From NCBI GenBank assembly GCA_905250125.1, contig CAJNOL010000178.1:1-64000 (forward strand): a DNA stretch of 64,000 bases, read 5' to 3'. The DNA comes from Rotaria sordida (taxonomy: Eukaryota; Rotifera; Eurotatoria; Philodinida; Philodinidae). Below the pieces are notes generated by a model that saw only the letters and a list, made by a program, of their open reading frames with translations, had not been told where the DNA came from and did not search any database. The stretch's first letter is position 1. The number at the start of each line of letters is the position of its first letter. The translations under genes were made by a program, and so were the position numbers. This document shows, in pieces, positions 39,801-50,500 of this stretch.

Positions 39801-42800
39801 GACTCTTACTAGCTCCATTCGTGACCGGACAGAGACAGCTACTGGATTACTGCTTTCAAGTTCCTATCATTTTTTGCGGCCTGTATTTCTTGACTTGGAT
39901 ATTGCTATCAGATGCACTTAGAATTAGTTTTCTGAAAGAGAATTAAATATTATTGACAGATCTTAACTAAATTATTTGTTTGTTTTTATTAGTGATAAAT
40001 CTAATACATAGAATGCATGATCAAAGTTCATCAATTTGAACATAGATAACAAGAATGTTAATCGAAGTCAAGGATAGAAGTTACAAAATTTTTAGCATAG
40101 GTCATCGCCGTGTTTGAATAGATTATCGATTCGAGATATTGACACATGGATTTTTAGCGACTTCTATAAATTACAGCTCATTAAAAGGATAAGTGAATAT
40201 ATTTGCATTCTCAAAATTGATATGAGTAAGTTTTCAAGGATTTAAAAACGAAAATTTCGGATTTCGTGTTCTTATTTTTAAAATACTTTAAATTTCAAAA
40301 ATCATTGAAACTGAATTACGAACGCAATAAACTCAAAAATCTTGGAATTTGCGATTAGATTTGATAAGATAAGGTATCATCAATAACACTGTACTTTACT
40401 GTCGATACGACACAACCAGAAAAAGATTTTGGGATTAAAGTCTTGCTATATGAGTTTGCTCTTGAGTAAAAATAATATAAATAGTTTGAGATTTGATAAC
40501 GGTTATCAAATTGCAAATCGTTTATATCTACGTATATCTTGAACTTAGATATCTCGAATACATCATAGTATGTATGAAGATTTTCAAAATTCTAATTTTG
40601 TTCATTTTTATTTATTAATTAGAAGTAATCAATAGTGTTTTTTTATATTGATATGAAGAAAAATAGTATAAAATAATCACTATCAAAGACATTTCTATTT
40701 GTCTTATTTATTCATGATTAACTTGATTTTAAAATAGCTTTCAGTACAGAGAGTGAAAATTCTTTGAATTTCTAATTCTATTTACGTAAAAATAATTGTA
40801 GGCAAAAATAATCGCATGAGTTATTTTTTGAATGATTTTATTATAAAACAAAGTATGGAGTTGTATAACTTAGTCTACAATATAATGTAGAAAGGCTCAT
40901 TGTATCAAGTATTTTATGTGATGAAAGTTAAAGTTTAAAAACGTGAGTACAGCGTTACCAGCATATCAACTTTCATATGTTCGATGATTGTTAGACAGTA
41001 AACTGACTCAAATTCTTCATATTCTCGTTCAAAACATAAAACGTTCCTATTTAAAATGCTTAGATCTATAAACTTCTGTGTCCTTTAGAGATATCTAATG
41101 CAGTATAAGATTAACATACGTAGATGATAGAAGAGTATCTGATATGCTAGTTGTATCATCACTAATAGTAAACAAATAACCAATTAATTCAATTCCACTT
41201 TTTTCCATACATTCCATTAAATTTGCACTAAGATTATCTCGATTTTTTTCTAAAAATCCACGAGCATCATAAACAACCTAAATTAACGAAGAGAAATGAA
41301 ACAAATAAATATAAAATTTAATATATATATATATATTCTTATTTTATACTTTTCCAGCATAATGATGAATTCCAAAAGCTGTTTCATTGCCTCTTGGTCT
41401 TATATATCTTGGATGATTTTTACAATGACTATGAAATTTTTGTACCAATGATTCATCATTTGCTTTTGGAAAACGAGTTTCTTCATCAAGTAATGCAAAT
41501 ATACCTAATGGCTACAAAGAATTTTATTTTTAAAATTAAAACAAAGACAAAAAAAAAAGAAATAAAGAATTTTAACATACTCCCATAAATAATTCAATTA
41601 AATCTTCATTATTTTGAAATTCAACTTTTTCCCATGATACACCTTCTGTTCCATAATCTTGTTCTTCTTGTAAAAAAATATGTTCATTAAAATAATACTG
41701 TAGATGTTCATTTGCAACATTGATACATAATTGTTCAAAACTATTAACTTGAAAATTTTCAAAACCTGACATATCTAAGATTGAACATGTACGATAAATA
41801 TTATTATCTGTTTGATTACGTCTATTTAATATCAAACAAAAAAAAAACAAAAACAATTTATAAAATTCTGTTTTTTAAGAAAATAATATTACCGTCGATT
41901 TGGTTGTAAAAGTGTATTTGTTTGTTTAACAATCCATGAAAATAAACGTTCATATAATGCTTTAGCAAGTGCATCACGACAATCATTAGCTTGGTCAAAA
42001 TTTTTTAAACTTATTACACGTTCACCTAGAAATATTATTTTTTTTAATAAATAAAATGTAATGTAAAATTTTATGATATACCTTTAGTTATACTAAATGT
42101 TGAAATAAGAGCCATTGTAAGAATTTCTTGATCAAGTGCAAGTAAGGTGCAAACTATAAACATAGAAATAGTTATCAATTATCAAATTCATTCAAATCGG
42201 TTTATCGTGAAAATACGAAAACTTAATAATCGTTATGTCTTTCAACTACAAAATTTCATAGAAACGTTGTACATAAATTGTCACTGAAATCTGAATTATT
42301 CCCATCGTTCTTTGGCTTTTATCTTCTGTTTATCTAGTCTCATCAATAATATTTACAGATGTAGATTAAATATGAAAAACAAATCTTTCTATCGGAATCT
42401 CTAATCATCATTATCATATATTCGGAACGATTATCGAATTGCGATTAGAAACTTTCATTGGGAGTATCAAAGTAAGGTTCGACCGGGTTCAAAAATTTTA
42501 GGTTCGATAGGCTCTACCTATGAGACTTTTATCTCGAGTTACTCAATTGGATGAAATCTAGCTGAATAGTTCGCAATAAAAGTCTCGTAGGTTTTTTTTA
42601 GAGGAAAATCTTCCTCACTTTCAATAATATCTCCGTTTCGATACATACCTGATTGTGAAGTTTCAAGATAGAATAATACTTCTTAAATTTATGAAATAGG
42701 AACCAATCTTAAGAATTCAATGAAATGAAAGTTCAACAAAAGAAACGAGTCCCAAGAATCATAGATGAGCCTTGTAGTCAATAGAAATACTTTTAAGCTT

Positions 42801-45395
42801 GCGGTAGAACAAACATTTTTGTATTGAGACATAAGCTTATCATAAAAAATGTCCTTCTTTTGAGATGCGATCCAAAATAGTCGTTTATTTAAAATTCAAA
42901 TATCTTAGCAAGGATACGTCTGTCATAACTCCTTGTCAGACATGTTCAAGTCAGATATCATCGTCACATTTCTTGTGTGTGTATTTTTTCTCGTAATAAA
43001 AACAATAATTAGAAATTCAAATTTATAAAATTTCATTAAGTAACAAAATTATACAATCGAAAAAAGTTTTAAAAAATCACCTACCAACTTCCAATGGATA
43101 TTCATCTTCAATATAAACTCCATCAGTTTCATCATCATGTGAAAATTGAATATTAGTTAAATGAAGAATTGCCGAAAGAATAGTAAATACCATATTTATA
43201 TCCTAAATAATACAAAATAAAAAATTTTTTTCATCATACTAACAAAAAAAAAATTGTATTTTACATCATCAGTAAATCCCACTCTACGCATTATTTCTTT
43301 TTGTGTATTAAACATTTGTCGACAATGTTTAAAATCCGATCGACTTGGAAATACTTTTCCACCACATGGATCTTTTAAAACTCTACATAAATTTCCATAA
43401 AATATTAATTCAATATAAAGAAATTTTGCATACCGATAAGTTTCGGGATCATCCAAATAAAAATATTCTAAAGTTTCTTTTTCAAGACCAGCAAATAAAT
43501 AATAAAAAAAATGAAATGTTCGTTCACCAGGACCATGTTGAACAACACGAGATTTTTCAAGTAAATAATGATAAACTTTTGCTGACAAAAAAAAAAAAGA
43601 AGAATCACAAATAATAATTTATCATTTATTCAATTAATAACATACCACCAATAATGCGACCTGCATCGGTAAAATTTAATTGAAGATATTTTCCAAAACG
43701 ACTTGAATTTTGATTCATACATGTTTGAGCATTTCCAAATGCTTCAAGTAATGGTGATGTCTAATCATTTTAAAAATGTTAAGAAAGAAATTGTGAAACT
43801 ATCGAGTATACAAAGCACTCGATAAAAAAAAAATTTCTTTTTGTGCATTCAATGCATCAATGTTTGAAACCATTAACCTCAATATTTTAGCTTCCGATAA
43901 CCTCTCTTTCATAAGTTAGTCAATATCGATCTTTTACCATCGTCATGTTCTTATGAGAAAAAAACATCCTTTAAAAGTTGTGCTTATTTTTGTTTATAAA
44001 ATAACATAGTGTTGACAGACTGAAGATTTATAAGACCAATATGATTGAAGAATAGTTTTTTTCATGAATCTAAAATGTTTACTTCATAACAATCTATATT
44101 CTGTCAGCATTCAGAATAAGAGAGCTTCAAGCTGAATTTTATATATGTTATGCAACTTTTTATTGTCTATAAAATGGTATGTTCGGGATGGAACGCGGTT
44201 CACATATCTCTCTTCCATAATGATTTTTCAATGGAAAAAAAAATATTTTTAGCGATTTTCATTGCCATGACACGATTATAAAGCAAAATAAATGTGACAT
44301 TCAGAATTAGCATCAAAAGCTACCTGGAATTAAATACATCTTAGAGAAAATTTTTTCTTATGAAAAATCATCTGTGATTTCCCAAGAGTTACCTTTTCGC
44401 AAGAAAAAAATGTTCTCTAACATGCATTTGATTCCATGTATCTTTTTGATGCTAATTCTGAGTGTCACATTTATTTTGCGCAACAACGTGTTATGGTAAT
44501 GAAAATCACTAAAAATGTTTTTTTTTCTTCTCTATCGAAAAATTATTATAGAAGAAAGAGACACAAACATGATTTCGCCATGAAGACACCATTTATTTTT
44601 TGGAATAGTTTTTTTACCATTTTGTATAAGGATATAATGATGGTAAAAAGTTGGTATTGATTAACTTTTGAAAGAAAGATTATCGGAAGCTAAAATTTTA
44701 AGGTTAGTTGTTTCAGAAATTGATGCATCGAATGTACAAAAAATTTTCTTATCGAGTGTTTCGTATACTCGATGGTCTCATAATTCTTCTCTGAGTTTAT
44801 TTAAATACAAACTTCAATTATTCGATTTTGTAATTCACGATCACCAGCATCACCTGAACAATGAATTATATGTGAAACCATAAGTTTCGTCGATTCAGTT
44901 TTTCCTATTATATATAAAATAAATTCACAAAATAAAACAATTTAATCGATTCTACCAGCTCCACTTTCTCCTGAAACTGCAATACATTGTGATCTTTTTG
45001 CTAAACAAAGTTTTCGATATGCTTGATCAGCAATCCAAAAAATATGTGGTGTTAATTGATGTCGACATTGAACATATTTATAAAGATCATGTTGCTAAAA
45101 TATCAATATTCTATTTGATTTTAATCTTTAAAAATAAAAAAAAAACACAAACTTGTTTTTCATAAATATTTAACTGTTTAAATGGATTAATTGCAATAAG
45201 TACATCTCCTATGTATGTCTATTCATGGATTAAAAACAAGACAAAAAAAATTTTTTTTTAAATAAGAATACGAAAACTTACATAGATCACTCCTTTTTTA
45301 TATCTAGCACGTAATTCACGTAAAAGACTTTCTTCATCAAGAACATTTAATGTTGATAAATCATCAATATCACCTAAACCAACTTTAAGTACCAT
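21869..45395 (-). CDS. Chitin synthase with N-terminal myosin motor
   Basis: Membrane glycosyltransferase (GT2) that polymerises UDP-GlcNAc into chitin, fused to a myosin head presumed to tie it to actin. There are about 40 exons and roughly 2,800 residues by my count. The motor (exons 45395 to about 36600) has P-loop GESGAGKTEST (split near 44960/44905), switch [10 protein letters not shown] (43700), switch [11 protein letters not shown] (41785), relay and converter, then one IQ-like motif [12 protein letters not shown] (about 36450). A charged linker follows (35353-34400). DCWDAA and N-terminal membrane helices lie at 34334-29821. Catalytic motifs are LALDGDVDF (27530), EDRWL (27010) and QRRRW (26845). 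C-terminal helices carry SWGTRE (25010), then NPAW (23045) and two helices. All catalytic signatures look intact. ATG 45395 follows an acceptor by 9 nt, so a 5' exon or trans-splicing is possible. Comparable fusions are known from molluscs and other lophotrochozoans; in a rotifer, trophi or egg chitin are plausible products. Confidence 0.93.
23180..24040. repeat. Inverted-repeat element (family A) interrupted by a second element
   Basis: Outer parts at 23180-23331 and 23862-24040 are homologous, in order, to the middle and right parts of the elements at 28676-29232 and 45930-46385. One shared block is TTACATCGCTCATATACACC against TTCACATTGCTCATATGCACC. Another is the right end GTCTCGACTCAAAAGCGATTAATCAG. 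The 530 bp between them is a different inverted repeat. The whole lies in the chitin synthase intron 23050-24322. Confidence 0.75.
23332..23861. repeat. Nested ~530 bp inverted-repeat element
   Basis: The termini ACGAGAGAACATTCC (23332) and GAATATTCCCTCGT (to 23861) are inverted repeats. Farther in, GACTTAATGCGTCTTGTAG near 23372 pairs with the complement of CAACAAGATGCACTAAATC near 23799. CTACCATGAAAAAAGTTCGT near 23408 pairs with GAACGAACTTTTTTCATGAT near 23771. It interrupts the family A element. Confidence 0.7.
25973..26365. repeat. ~390 bp TIR element in chitin synthase intron
   Basis: The termini TAGTGGCGTAAC (25973-25984) and GTTACACCACTA (26354-26365) are inverted with one mismatch. 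Near the centre (about 26145), AAGCATATTAGTTTGAATTC and its complement GAGCTAAAACTAATATGCTT pair. The terminal motif resembles that of the 14.6 kb element. ORFs at 25836-26105 and 26219-26419 cross it and are featureless. Confidence 0.65.
27240..27268. repeat. (AATA)n microsatellite in a chitin synthase intron
   Basis: About seven AATA units in the short intron between the exon encoding [11 protein letters not shown] and the exon encoding [12 protein letters not shown]; it is not coding. Confidence 0.75.
28676..29232. repeat. ~560 bp inverted-repeat element (family A copy)
   Basis: The left end CTGATTAATCGCTTTTGAGT matches the complement of the right end CTCCAAAGCAATTAATCAG. GAGATACTGCATTT pairs with AAATGCAGTATTTC. 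The middle is homologous to the copies at 23180 and 45930. It lies in the chitin synthase intron 28226-29486. Confidence 0.8.
30825..31330. repeat. Probable degraded inverted repeat in chitin synthase intron
   Basis: CCGATCTAAAATTTTGTCTAT near 30979 pairs with the complement of CGATCTATAGGCAAAATTTT near 31112, around a centre near 31055. Outside this block the arms are hard to follow, so limits are approximate. The rest of the 1.3 kb intron (30673-31955) shows nothing else. Confidence 0.45.
32770..33385. repeat. ~0.6 kb inverted-repeat element with GTGGAAAAAAGTTTAA ends
   Basis: ATTCTAGAGAATATTAGGTGG near 32779 is the inverted partner of CCCACTACTTTATGTTCTCT near 33353. Next in, AAAAAGTTTAAGGACAACGTA pairs with TACGTTGTTGTTAAACTTTT, and TTTTCTATAATGTTAA with TTAATATTATAGAAAAA. 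The centre is near 33080. The internal GTGGAAAAAAGTTTAAGGACA style recalls Tc1/mariner-type ends, but no transposase is present. Confidence 0.75.
33425..34060. repeat. ~0.64 kb inverted-repeat element
   Basis: GGGAACATCCCCAAGTGACT near 33431 pairs with the complement of GATCACTTAGGAATGCTCCC near 34031. TTTGCCTCCATATTTTATCAAT pairs with ATTGGTAAAATACAGAGGCAAA (allowing mismatches). GATTCCTCCGGTAGGAGT near 33561 pairs with its complement near 33900. The centre is near 33742 and the arms are about 310 bp. It sits in the same chitin synthase intron as the 32.8 kb element, immediately beside it. Confidence 0.8.
35388..36305. repeat. ~0.9 kb TIR element in chitin synthase intron
   Basis: The left end GCGCATAATAAACCGGACAA and right end TTGTCTCGTTTTATTATGCATC are inverted copies. 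Farther in, TTAATCGTCTAACTGCGA near 35465 pairs with CGTAGTTAGACGATTGAGTAAG near 36143, and GTACAAAATTTAAAAGATGA pairs with its complement near 36165. The left end also matches a terminus at 13053. ORFs at 35621-36132 are inside and have no known domain. Confidence 0.75.
37158..37730 (-). CDS. Putative alternative first exon of the chitin synthase gene
   Basis: A 190-codon ORF starts [15 protein letters not shown] and lies inside the intron between the motor exon ending [19 protein letters not shown] (about 38461) and the exon beginning with CIKPNHGK (about 36931). Its last coding bases read AAAGTTTCAAG followed by GTAGAC, a possible donor. Used as such, it would leave phase AG|A and continue KVSR-CIKPN in frame, exactly the phase of the normal junction. 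The protein is hydrophilic, rich in D, S and N, with [17 protein letters not shown], and matches no domain I know. I see no acceptor close upstream. It is therefore more likely a first exon from an internal promoter than a cassette exon. If not spliced, the ORF stops at 37158 (TAG). Confidence 0.55.
   Translation of the reverse strand: MSDLNLFSTKSDLKKNLLSINKFSIDQQQYSNDVRQDLSDVTSIFIFDDQNLEISSLSNEKTTNSWQTIHNYKTISKSYDFDSERADYCRLDRHGHWLLLSPPRPFHDDTNKTITYDNNKYLSKDSISQQIEHTFPDSCESLTVSIDFHVPTDDLITDNDDVNGQNMVVGKNKIHQYDNITSDKIYKVSR
39000..39560. repeat. ~0.55 kb inverted-repeat element
   Basis: CGAGACTAGTAGAAACCTAT near 39083 pairs with the complement of GCTTCTACTAGTCTCGTCGA near 39478. CGAATTACGAAATTTCAA near 39190 pairs with its complement near 39372. 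GGCAGGTCTCATAG near 39230 pairs with a complement near 39340. The centre is near 39288. It lies in the longest chitin synthase intron, about 41120-38835. Confidence 0.75.
39734..39755. other. Perfect 8-bp hairpin in GC-richer patch
   Basis: TTTCGGCA (39734-39741), loop AGCCCC, TGCCGAAA (39748-39755). It lies in a 200-bp patch (39700-39920) that is more GC-rich than the rest of the chitin synthase intron. No RNA family is recognised. Confidence 0.5.
42472..42594. repeat. GGGTYC-AAAATTT motif copy 1, with hairpin
   Basis: CGGGTTCAAAAATTTTAGG and GGCTCTACC match copies at about 57200 and 60355. Immediately after, CCTATGAGACTTTTAT (42527) and ATAAAAGTCTCGTAGG (to about 42592) form an inverted repeat. 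It lies in the chitin synthase intron 42155-43083. Confidence 0.55.
43383..43433 (-). other. 51-nt intron without stop codons in the myosin motor
   Basis: Between ETYR (43434) and VLKDPCGG (43382) a GTATGC...ATGTAG intron of 51 nt interrupts the motor. It is a multiple of three and open in the motor's frame, so a simple ORF reading runs through it and adds 17 hydrophobic residues. Removing it restores the family sequence DDPETYR-VLKD. Confidence 0.75.
43798..44777. repeat. ~1 kb inverted-repeat element in the motor region
   Basis: TATCGAGTATACAAAGCACTC (43801) is the inverted partner of GAGTGTTTCGTATACTCGAT (to about 44773). TTTAGCTTCCGATAACCTCTC near 43889 pairs with its complement near 44672. 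GTGACATTCAGAATTAGCATC near 44293 pairs with GATGCTAATTCTGAGTGTCAC near 44448. The centre is near 44290 and the arms about 470 bp. It fills the intron just after the P-loop exon. Confidence 0.85.
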
Positions 45396-45929
45396 TGTTT
45401 GATGCTAAATAAATGAAAAATAATAATTATTGTTTACATAAGTCTTAACAACATTTATTGTAAAGATTTTTTTTTTACTTATTAAATTATTATCCTAAGG
45501 AAAATTTTACAATCTGATAAATCTAAATAAAATCATCTCTATTCTTTTACATTCATAAATGAAAGTATTATGTAGACCCAAATAAGCTATAATTATGCTA
45601 AAAAAAAGTTCAGGCTCTTTGAGTAGTGATTTTTCCTTATCTCTTCTTGAATGCTTCTACACGATTCACATCCACCACATTGTTTTCAGGGATCAAAGCA
45701 ATTAGTGAATGGAGTACGTGTATCTGTAGAAAAACTACTACATATAGTTATAAAAATATGGTTCTACCTCAGATTGACGACACTCTTTTATTTAAATCGG
45801 TCTAACTGGTAGAGCAAACAAAAGAGTGTGAGTGTCGCTGATCTGAAGAAGTATTTACTTTGATTCTTATTCAAACCGACAATATCCTTAACTATTTAGT
45901 CTGATTGACAATTGATTGGCAAATTATAA

Positions 45930-46385
45930 TGTAAAATGAATATCGTGATCCTTCTGAGGAAAACTAATTTTCAAATTTTGACTTAAAATTTTGCATAGTA
46001 AAATTTTTCCATCAATATTTCAACTATTGTCATTGTTCCTATTTTAAGATACAGCTATAATAAAAGTGTGTCTTTCACATTGCTCATATGCACCGACAAA
46101 TTCGATGTTCTGATTTCAGGATAGAAGCAAATCAAAATATCTGAAATTTTTATAATAAACTACTCTCATTAAGGCCTGTCTTTATACAAAGTTTTCAATC
46201 AAAATTCGAAAATCAGTCTCCCTGAAGGATGACACCATTTATTTAATTACTACCGTAAAAGTGTAGTAACTTGGTAGCAATAAGCTAAGGACCTGAACTC
46301 TTTTCAGAATATTCAACACTTATTTGGGTTTACATAATGCATATAGTCCCGATTCGAAAGCACTTAATCAATTAGATGACTTCTT
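45930..46385. repeat. Family A element copy (truncated left side)
   Basis: The sequence from GTGATCCTTCTGAGGAAAAC to CCCGATTCGAAAGCACTTAATC parallels 28765-29235 block by block. AAGATACAGCTATAATAAAAG and AATTCGAAAATCAGTCTCC are clear shared blocks. It ends with the family right end ATAATGCATATAGTCCCGA. The left TIR is not visible. Confidence 0.7.
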
Positions 46386-47066
46386 TCGTCAAATGAAAAA
46401 TTCGAACAACTTCAAAAGAAGAATATTTTCTTGATGTATCGAATATTAATCATACTTCTTGATTTTCCAACTATTGTTTATAATAAAATAGTCTGTTTGA
46501 ATATGAAGGTGAATCTTTTTTTTTTTGTTCAAATATCTAGATTAGATCGAAACAATAGCTACCAAAAATAATCTAACATTGAATTTCACATAGCTTGGGA
46601 ATATTGATCTTACCAGCTCTTTTCCTTATGTATCCTTCTTAAAATCTTGTCAAATTTGTTGTCTCTTATGTAAATGACTACAAAAGCACATATCTATTTG
46701 AATAAATTGGTTTAATTTCGTTCAAACCTTGAAAAATTTCATTTATACATACTTGTTTTTGACGATGTACGAAGTTTTTCCTGTTCAATTCATTATTCAA
46801 TGGTATTTTTAAACTTTGTTTACGTCAATGTCCTTCCTTAACGTTCTTTTTTTCTTTTCCTTGTGAAAAATTTTCTCTTTTATCGTAAACTAAATCCAAC
46901 AAACAATTGTTGCGTATGATTTTAACTAGTTCATCGTACGGACATTCTTATTTTTTTGTCTTTTCTTTTGTGTACATTGTGAACAAACGCACACGCAAGA
47001 TTTCGAATGAGGACACATTCATTCAATATATTTGATCAAAAGATTTCGTTTCGATGTCGACAATCG

Positions 47067-47126
47067 GAAAAGAAGAAGAAGAAGAAGGAGGAGGAGAAGG
47101 AGGAGGAGGAGAAGCAGGCGGAGGAA
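47067..47126. repeat. GAA/GGA purine tract
   Basis: An uninterrupted run of AGAAG/GAGGAG-type purine triplets of about 60 nt upstream of the chitin synthase gene, ending with GAGGAGAAG repeats. Confidence 0.8.
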
Positions 47127-47563
47127 CAAAATATTCATTCGGACATATAGTAAAGAAGACGACAAAAATCATAAGATGTCATATTGAAGCGATTAATAGA
47201 CTGGTGAACTAGTTAATCGATATATTTGTCCATCGTTGTCGTTGTCATTTCGAAAGTCAACAATCATAATTAATAGAAGCATATATGTTTTATTTTATTC
47301 CACAATAAGAAAAAATGTTAGATACCCAAGAATAATAACAAATGAAATAATGAAAGAGAAAAAAAAAAAGAAAAACAAACGACAGTACGATATACAAAGT
47401 GGATGTAATGATTGATCGGCATTCAATAAAAAAACGAAAAAAAGAAAAAAAAAAGAAGAAAACTTGTCATTGATGTTCATGCTATTAACTATGTCATTGA
47501 ATGACTTTTCGAACAAGAAAATACATGATCAATAATATGACAAGTTATTTGTTTGATTTTTGT

Positions 47564-50500
47564 TTAGAAGAATGAGCAACGTGACCAAAATGATGTACCA
47601 GGTTTTTTATTTGAATCTTGTTTTGGCCTAATACCACCAGAGATTACTCGATTACCAGTTTGATCAGTACCCTAGAATAAAAATATGAAATTTTCATATA
47701 CATAAAAGAAAAATACCAAAAAATAATTCATACAGCTTTCTTGTCAATTTTTGCTTTGATATCTTTAGCGAGAGAAAGAAAGGCTTCATCCACATTCTAG
47801 ATTAATCATCACATATTCAACATATCAATGATAATCATTATCATACTTACAATATTTCCTTTAGCACTAGTCTCCATAAACTTAATACCATATTCCATAG
47901 CAAGCTAAAGAAAAACAAAATATTAATAACATTCATATCTACAGAACAATTCGGAATTTTTTTTCTTCATAACAATATATATTGAAATAAAAAATTGTTA
48001 TAGAAATAGCATGATATTACTATTGGTTGTTTTTTTTTCAAAACTAAAAATTATTCATATTACAATCATTAAACACCTGTTTAATAAGAAGAAAATCAAA
48101 TCAAAGAATTTTTCGATTCATCTAAACTAAGTTTTCGCAACTGAACCTAAATCGACCACTTTTTTAATATCTGAACCATCACTGAACTCAACCATCTTAT
48201 AGTCGGGCCCCGACAGCTGTACTCAATACTCGACCAGATCTAGGCGACATTCGGCAGATACTTTCACAGTCATCGTACGGTTTTCAAATTTTTATTTTGT
48301 ATGAAAAAATATACTATTTAGTTGCTTCCATTAACAGCGACAAAAAAAAAGAGATCAACTCAAACTCAGCAAAAAAACACAAATGATTCAGGATTCACTT
48401 GATGTTTTTCTACTTCTAAAATTCGAACAGTTTCGATCAATATATGTTTGTTTGTTGCTGATGATGCTAGAATGGAACGTAGTATTGATGTCAAACGTCG
48501 TAATTGTGGATACATACATGATTTTATCATCATCTGTAGCAGAGGTGTCAATAGGATGAAATAAAGTCTTATACCTTGCAAAGTGGAAAATCAGGTTTTC
48601 GAATTTTGATCGTAAAAAGAACCATTTGTTCAGTTTTTGAGAGTCAAAAATCAGAAATATACTACCGAGAGCGGTGTTAACGCGTATTCAGAGTGTTCGT
48701 CTTTAGATCTACGTCCAAATGAACAAGATAGAATTAAAAAATAAGTGGAATGACTATTGAAGCATTGTGTTTTTATTTCTTATTCTTATGTTTTTAGCAG
48801 ATTAAAACAAAAATTTTAAGTCATGAGTTCTATATCATCTGATTCGAATGATGATATTTGCCAAATATCTACTCATGATTTTACTTCTAAATCAAATACG
48901 TCTTTATCTTGTCTTGCCAGTCATTTCACTTTATCTTCAAATTTTTATAGTGCTAAACAATAAAAATAATATCTTGGTCAATGTTTCTTGTTTAAATTTG
49001 ATAAGCAAAAAGAAGGCAATAGAACAGGAACGTCGACTTAGCATTATCACTGCATTAACTTAATGCTAACAGCAATACGTTCGTATAACGATCCTTAGAC
49101 AAAAGTATTGTAGCTACTCTTAAGTCGATGCAATATTGTATTAATTTCGTAATAGTTACAATACTTTTGTATTAAAACTATAAACAAAAATTATTAAAAG
49201 TAGTCAGAAATACTAACTTCGCTTTAGTATTACATCAATCAATACAAATTACGATACTTTTGTCTTAGGATCGTTATACAGAAGTATTGCTGTTAGTATG
49301 AAGTTAATGTAATGCTAATACTAAGTCGAAATCTCTACAATAGAACCTTTAGATTTTATAAAAATCATCATAAAAAAATTTTCATTTCTTTCAAAATATG
49401 AAGAAAAAATCTTCAACCAGAGAATTTAGAAAATATTTCATTAGTAAGATCAGCAGAAAAACATTTATATAGGAAAAAATTGTTTATTTATTTGATTGCT
49501 TTTGTTCTAACTCATATTAGTTATCTTACTTTCTTTTTCTTGAATATTTTTTCAAATAAGGTTCTATAGTAAAGCTTATCAATCTAAGTTATGTATATTA
49601 TATCATTTCCTTTCCTTTTTTCTTGATACTCATATATTTTATTAGTTGAATTATGAGTTACCATTTTGATTAAATGGGTTTAAATAAAACAATGTTCTAT
49701 GATACAATTAGAAAACATTTTTTTCTTTTGAACTATGTTGGAAATTACAATAGAGCCAGTATGTCAACTCTGCAGGGTATACTGCCTTACCCTGAGGATC
49801 GAATAAGGCAGGACAGGATGGTAAAAACTACCCTATAGACACCTCTGATCTACAGATGAATTTTCATTGAAAATGAATTCTTTTATTTATTATATAAAAT
49901 GTTACATACATGTTCACCCTTTTCTCGACTGACTTGTCTTTTATCTTGCATGTCACATTTATTTCCTATAAGCATTCGTTCAACTTCGGCTGATGCATGC
50001 TAAAAATAAAAAACAAACCAATATCGAAATTTATTCTTTTTTTTCTTAATGAAAATTTTATTTCTATACTTCTTCAATATTACGAATCCAATTTTTAATA
50101 TTATCAAAACTTTTTTCACTTGTGATATCATATACCAACATAATTCCCTGAAAAATTATAACTTTTTAAAAATAAAAATTTTCCTTTTTTTTTTTATTAT
50201 TTACCATTGCACCACGATAATAAGCTGTTGTTATTGTTTTAAATCGTTCCTATTATATATATATACATATAAATTTTAAAATTTAACTCAACACAAGATT
50301 ATAAATTCTTACTTGACCCGCTGTATCCCTAGACAAATAAGAAAATAAATGAAAAATGGAATTCATTTTCTAAAAATCTAACATACCAAATTTGTAATTT
50401 AATTTTTCGTCCATCAAGATCAATTGTTCGTATTTTAAAATCAATTCCTAATTAAATATTCCAATTATCTTAGACAAAATACAAAATAAATAAATTACCT

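Larger units (their letters stand above)
45396..47563. other. Intergenic between chitin synthase start and Rab8 stop
   Basis: It contains a hairpin segment at 45765-45850 (GACGACACTCTTTT against AGAGTGTGAGTGTCGC), a family A element at 45930-46385, AT-rich sequence with no gene, and a purine-rich GAA/GGA tract at 47067-47126. The chitin synthase promoter should lie in its left part. The ORF at 47295-47516 is featureless. Confidence 0.6.

Noticed and set aside
39700-39921. Histone-type 3' stem-loop or RNA gene
   Set aside because: The hairpin sequence and loop do not match the histone stem-loop and no polymerase III boxes are present.
40100-40560. Inverted repeat ATTCGAGATATT/GATATCTCGAAT in the chitin synthase intron
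   Set aside because: Only the outer 12 bp pair convincingly; inner arms could not be aligned, so it may be chance in AT-rich DNA.
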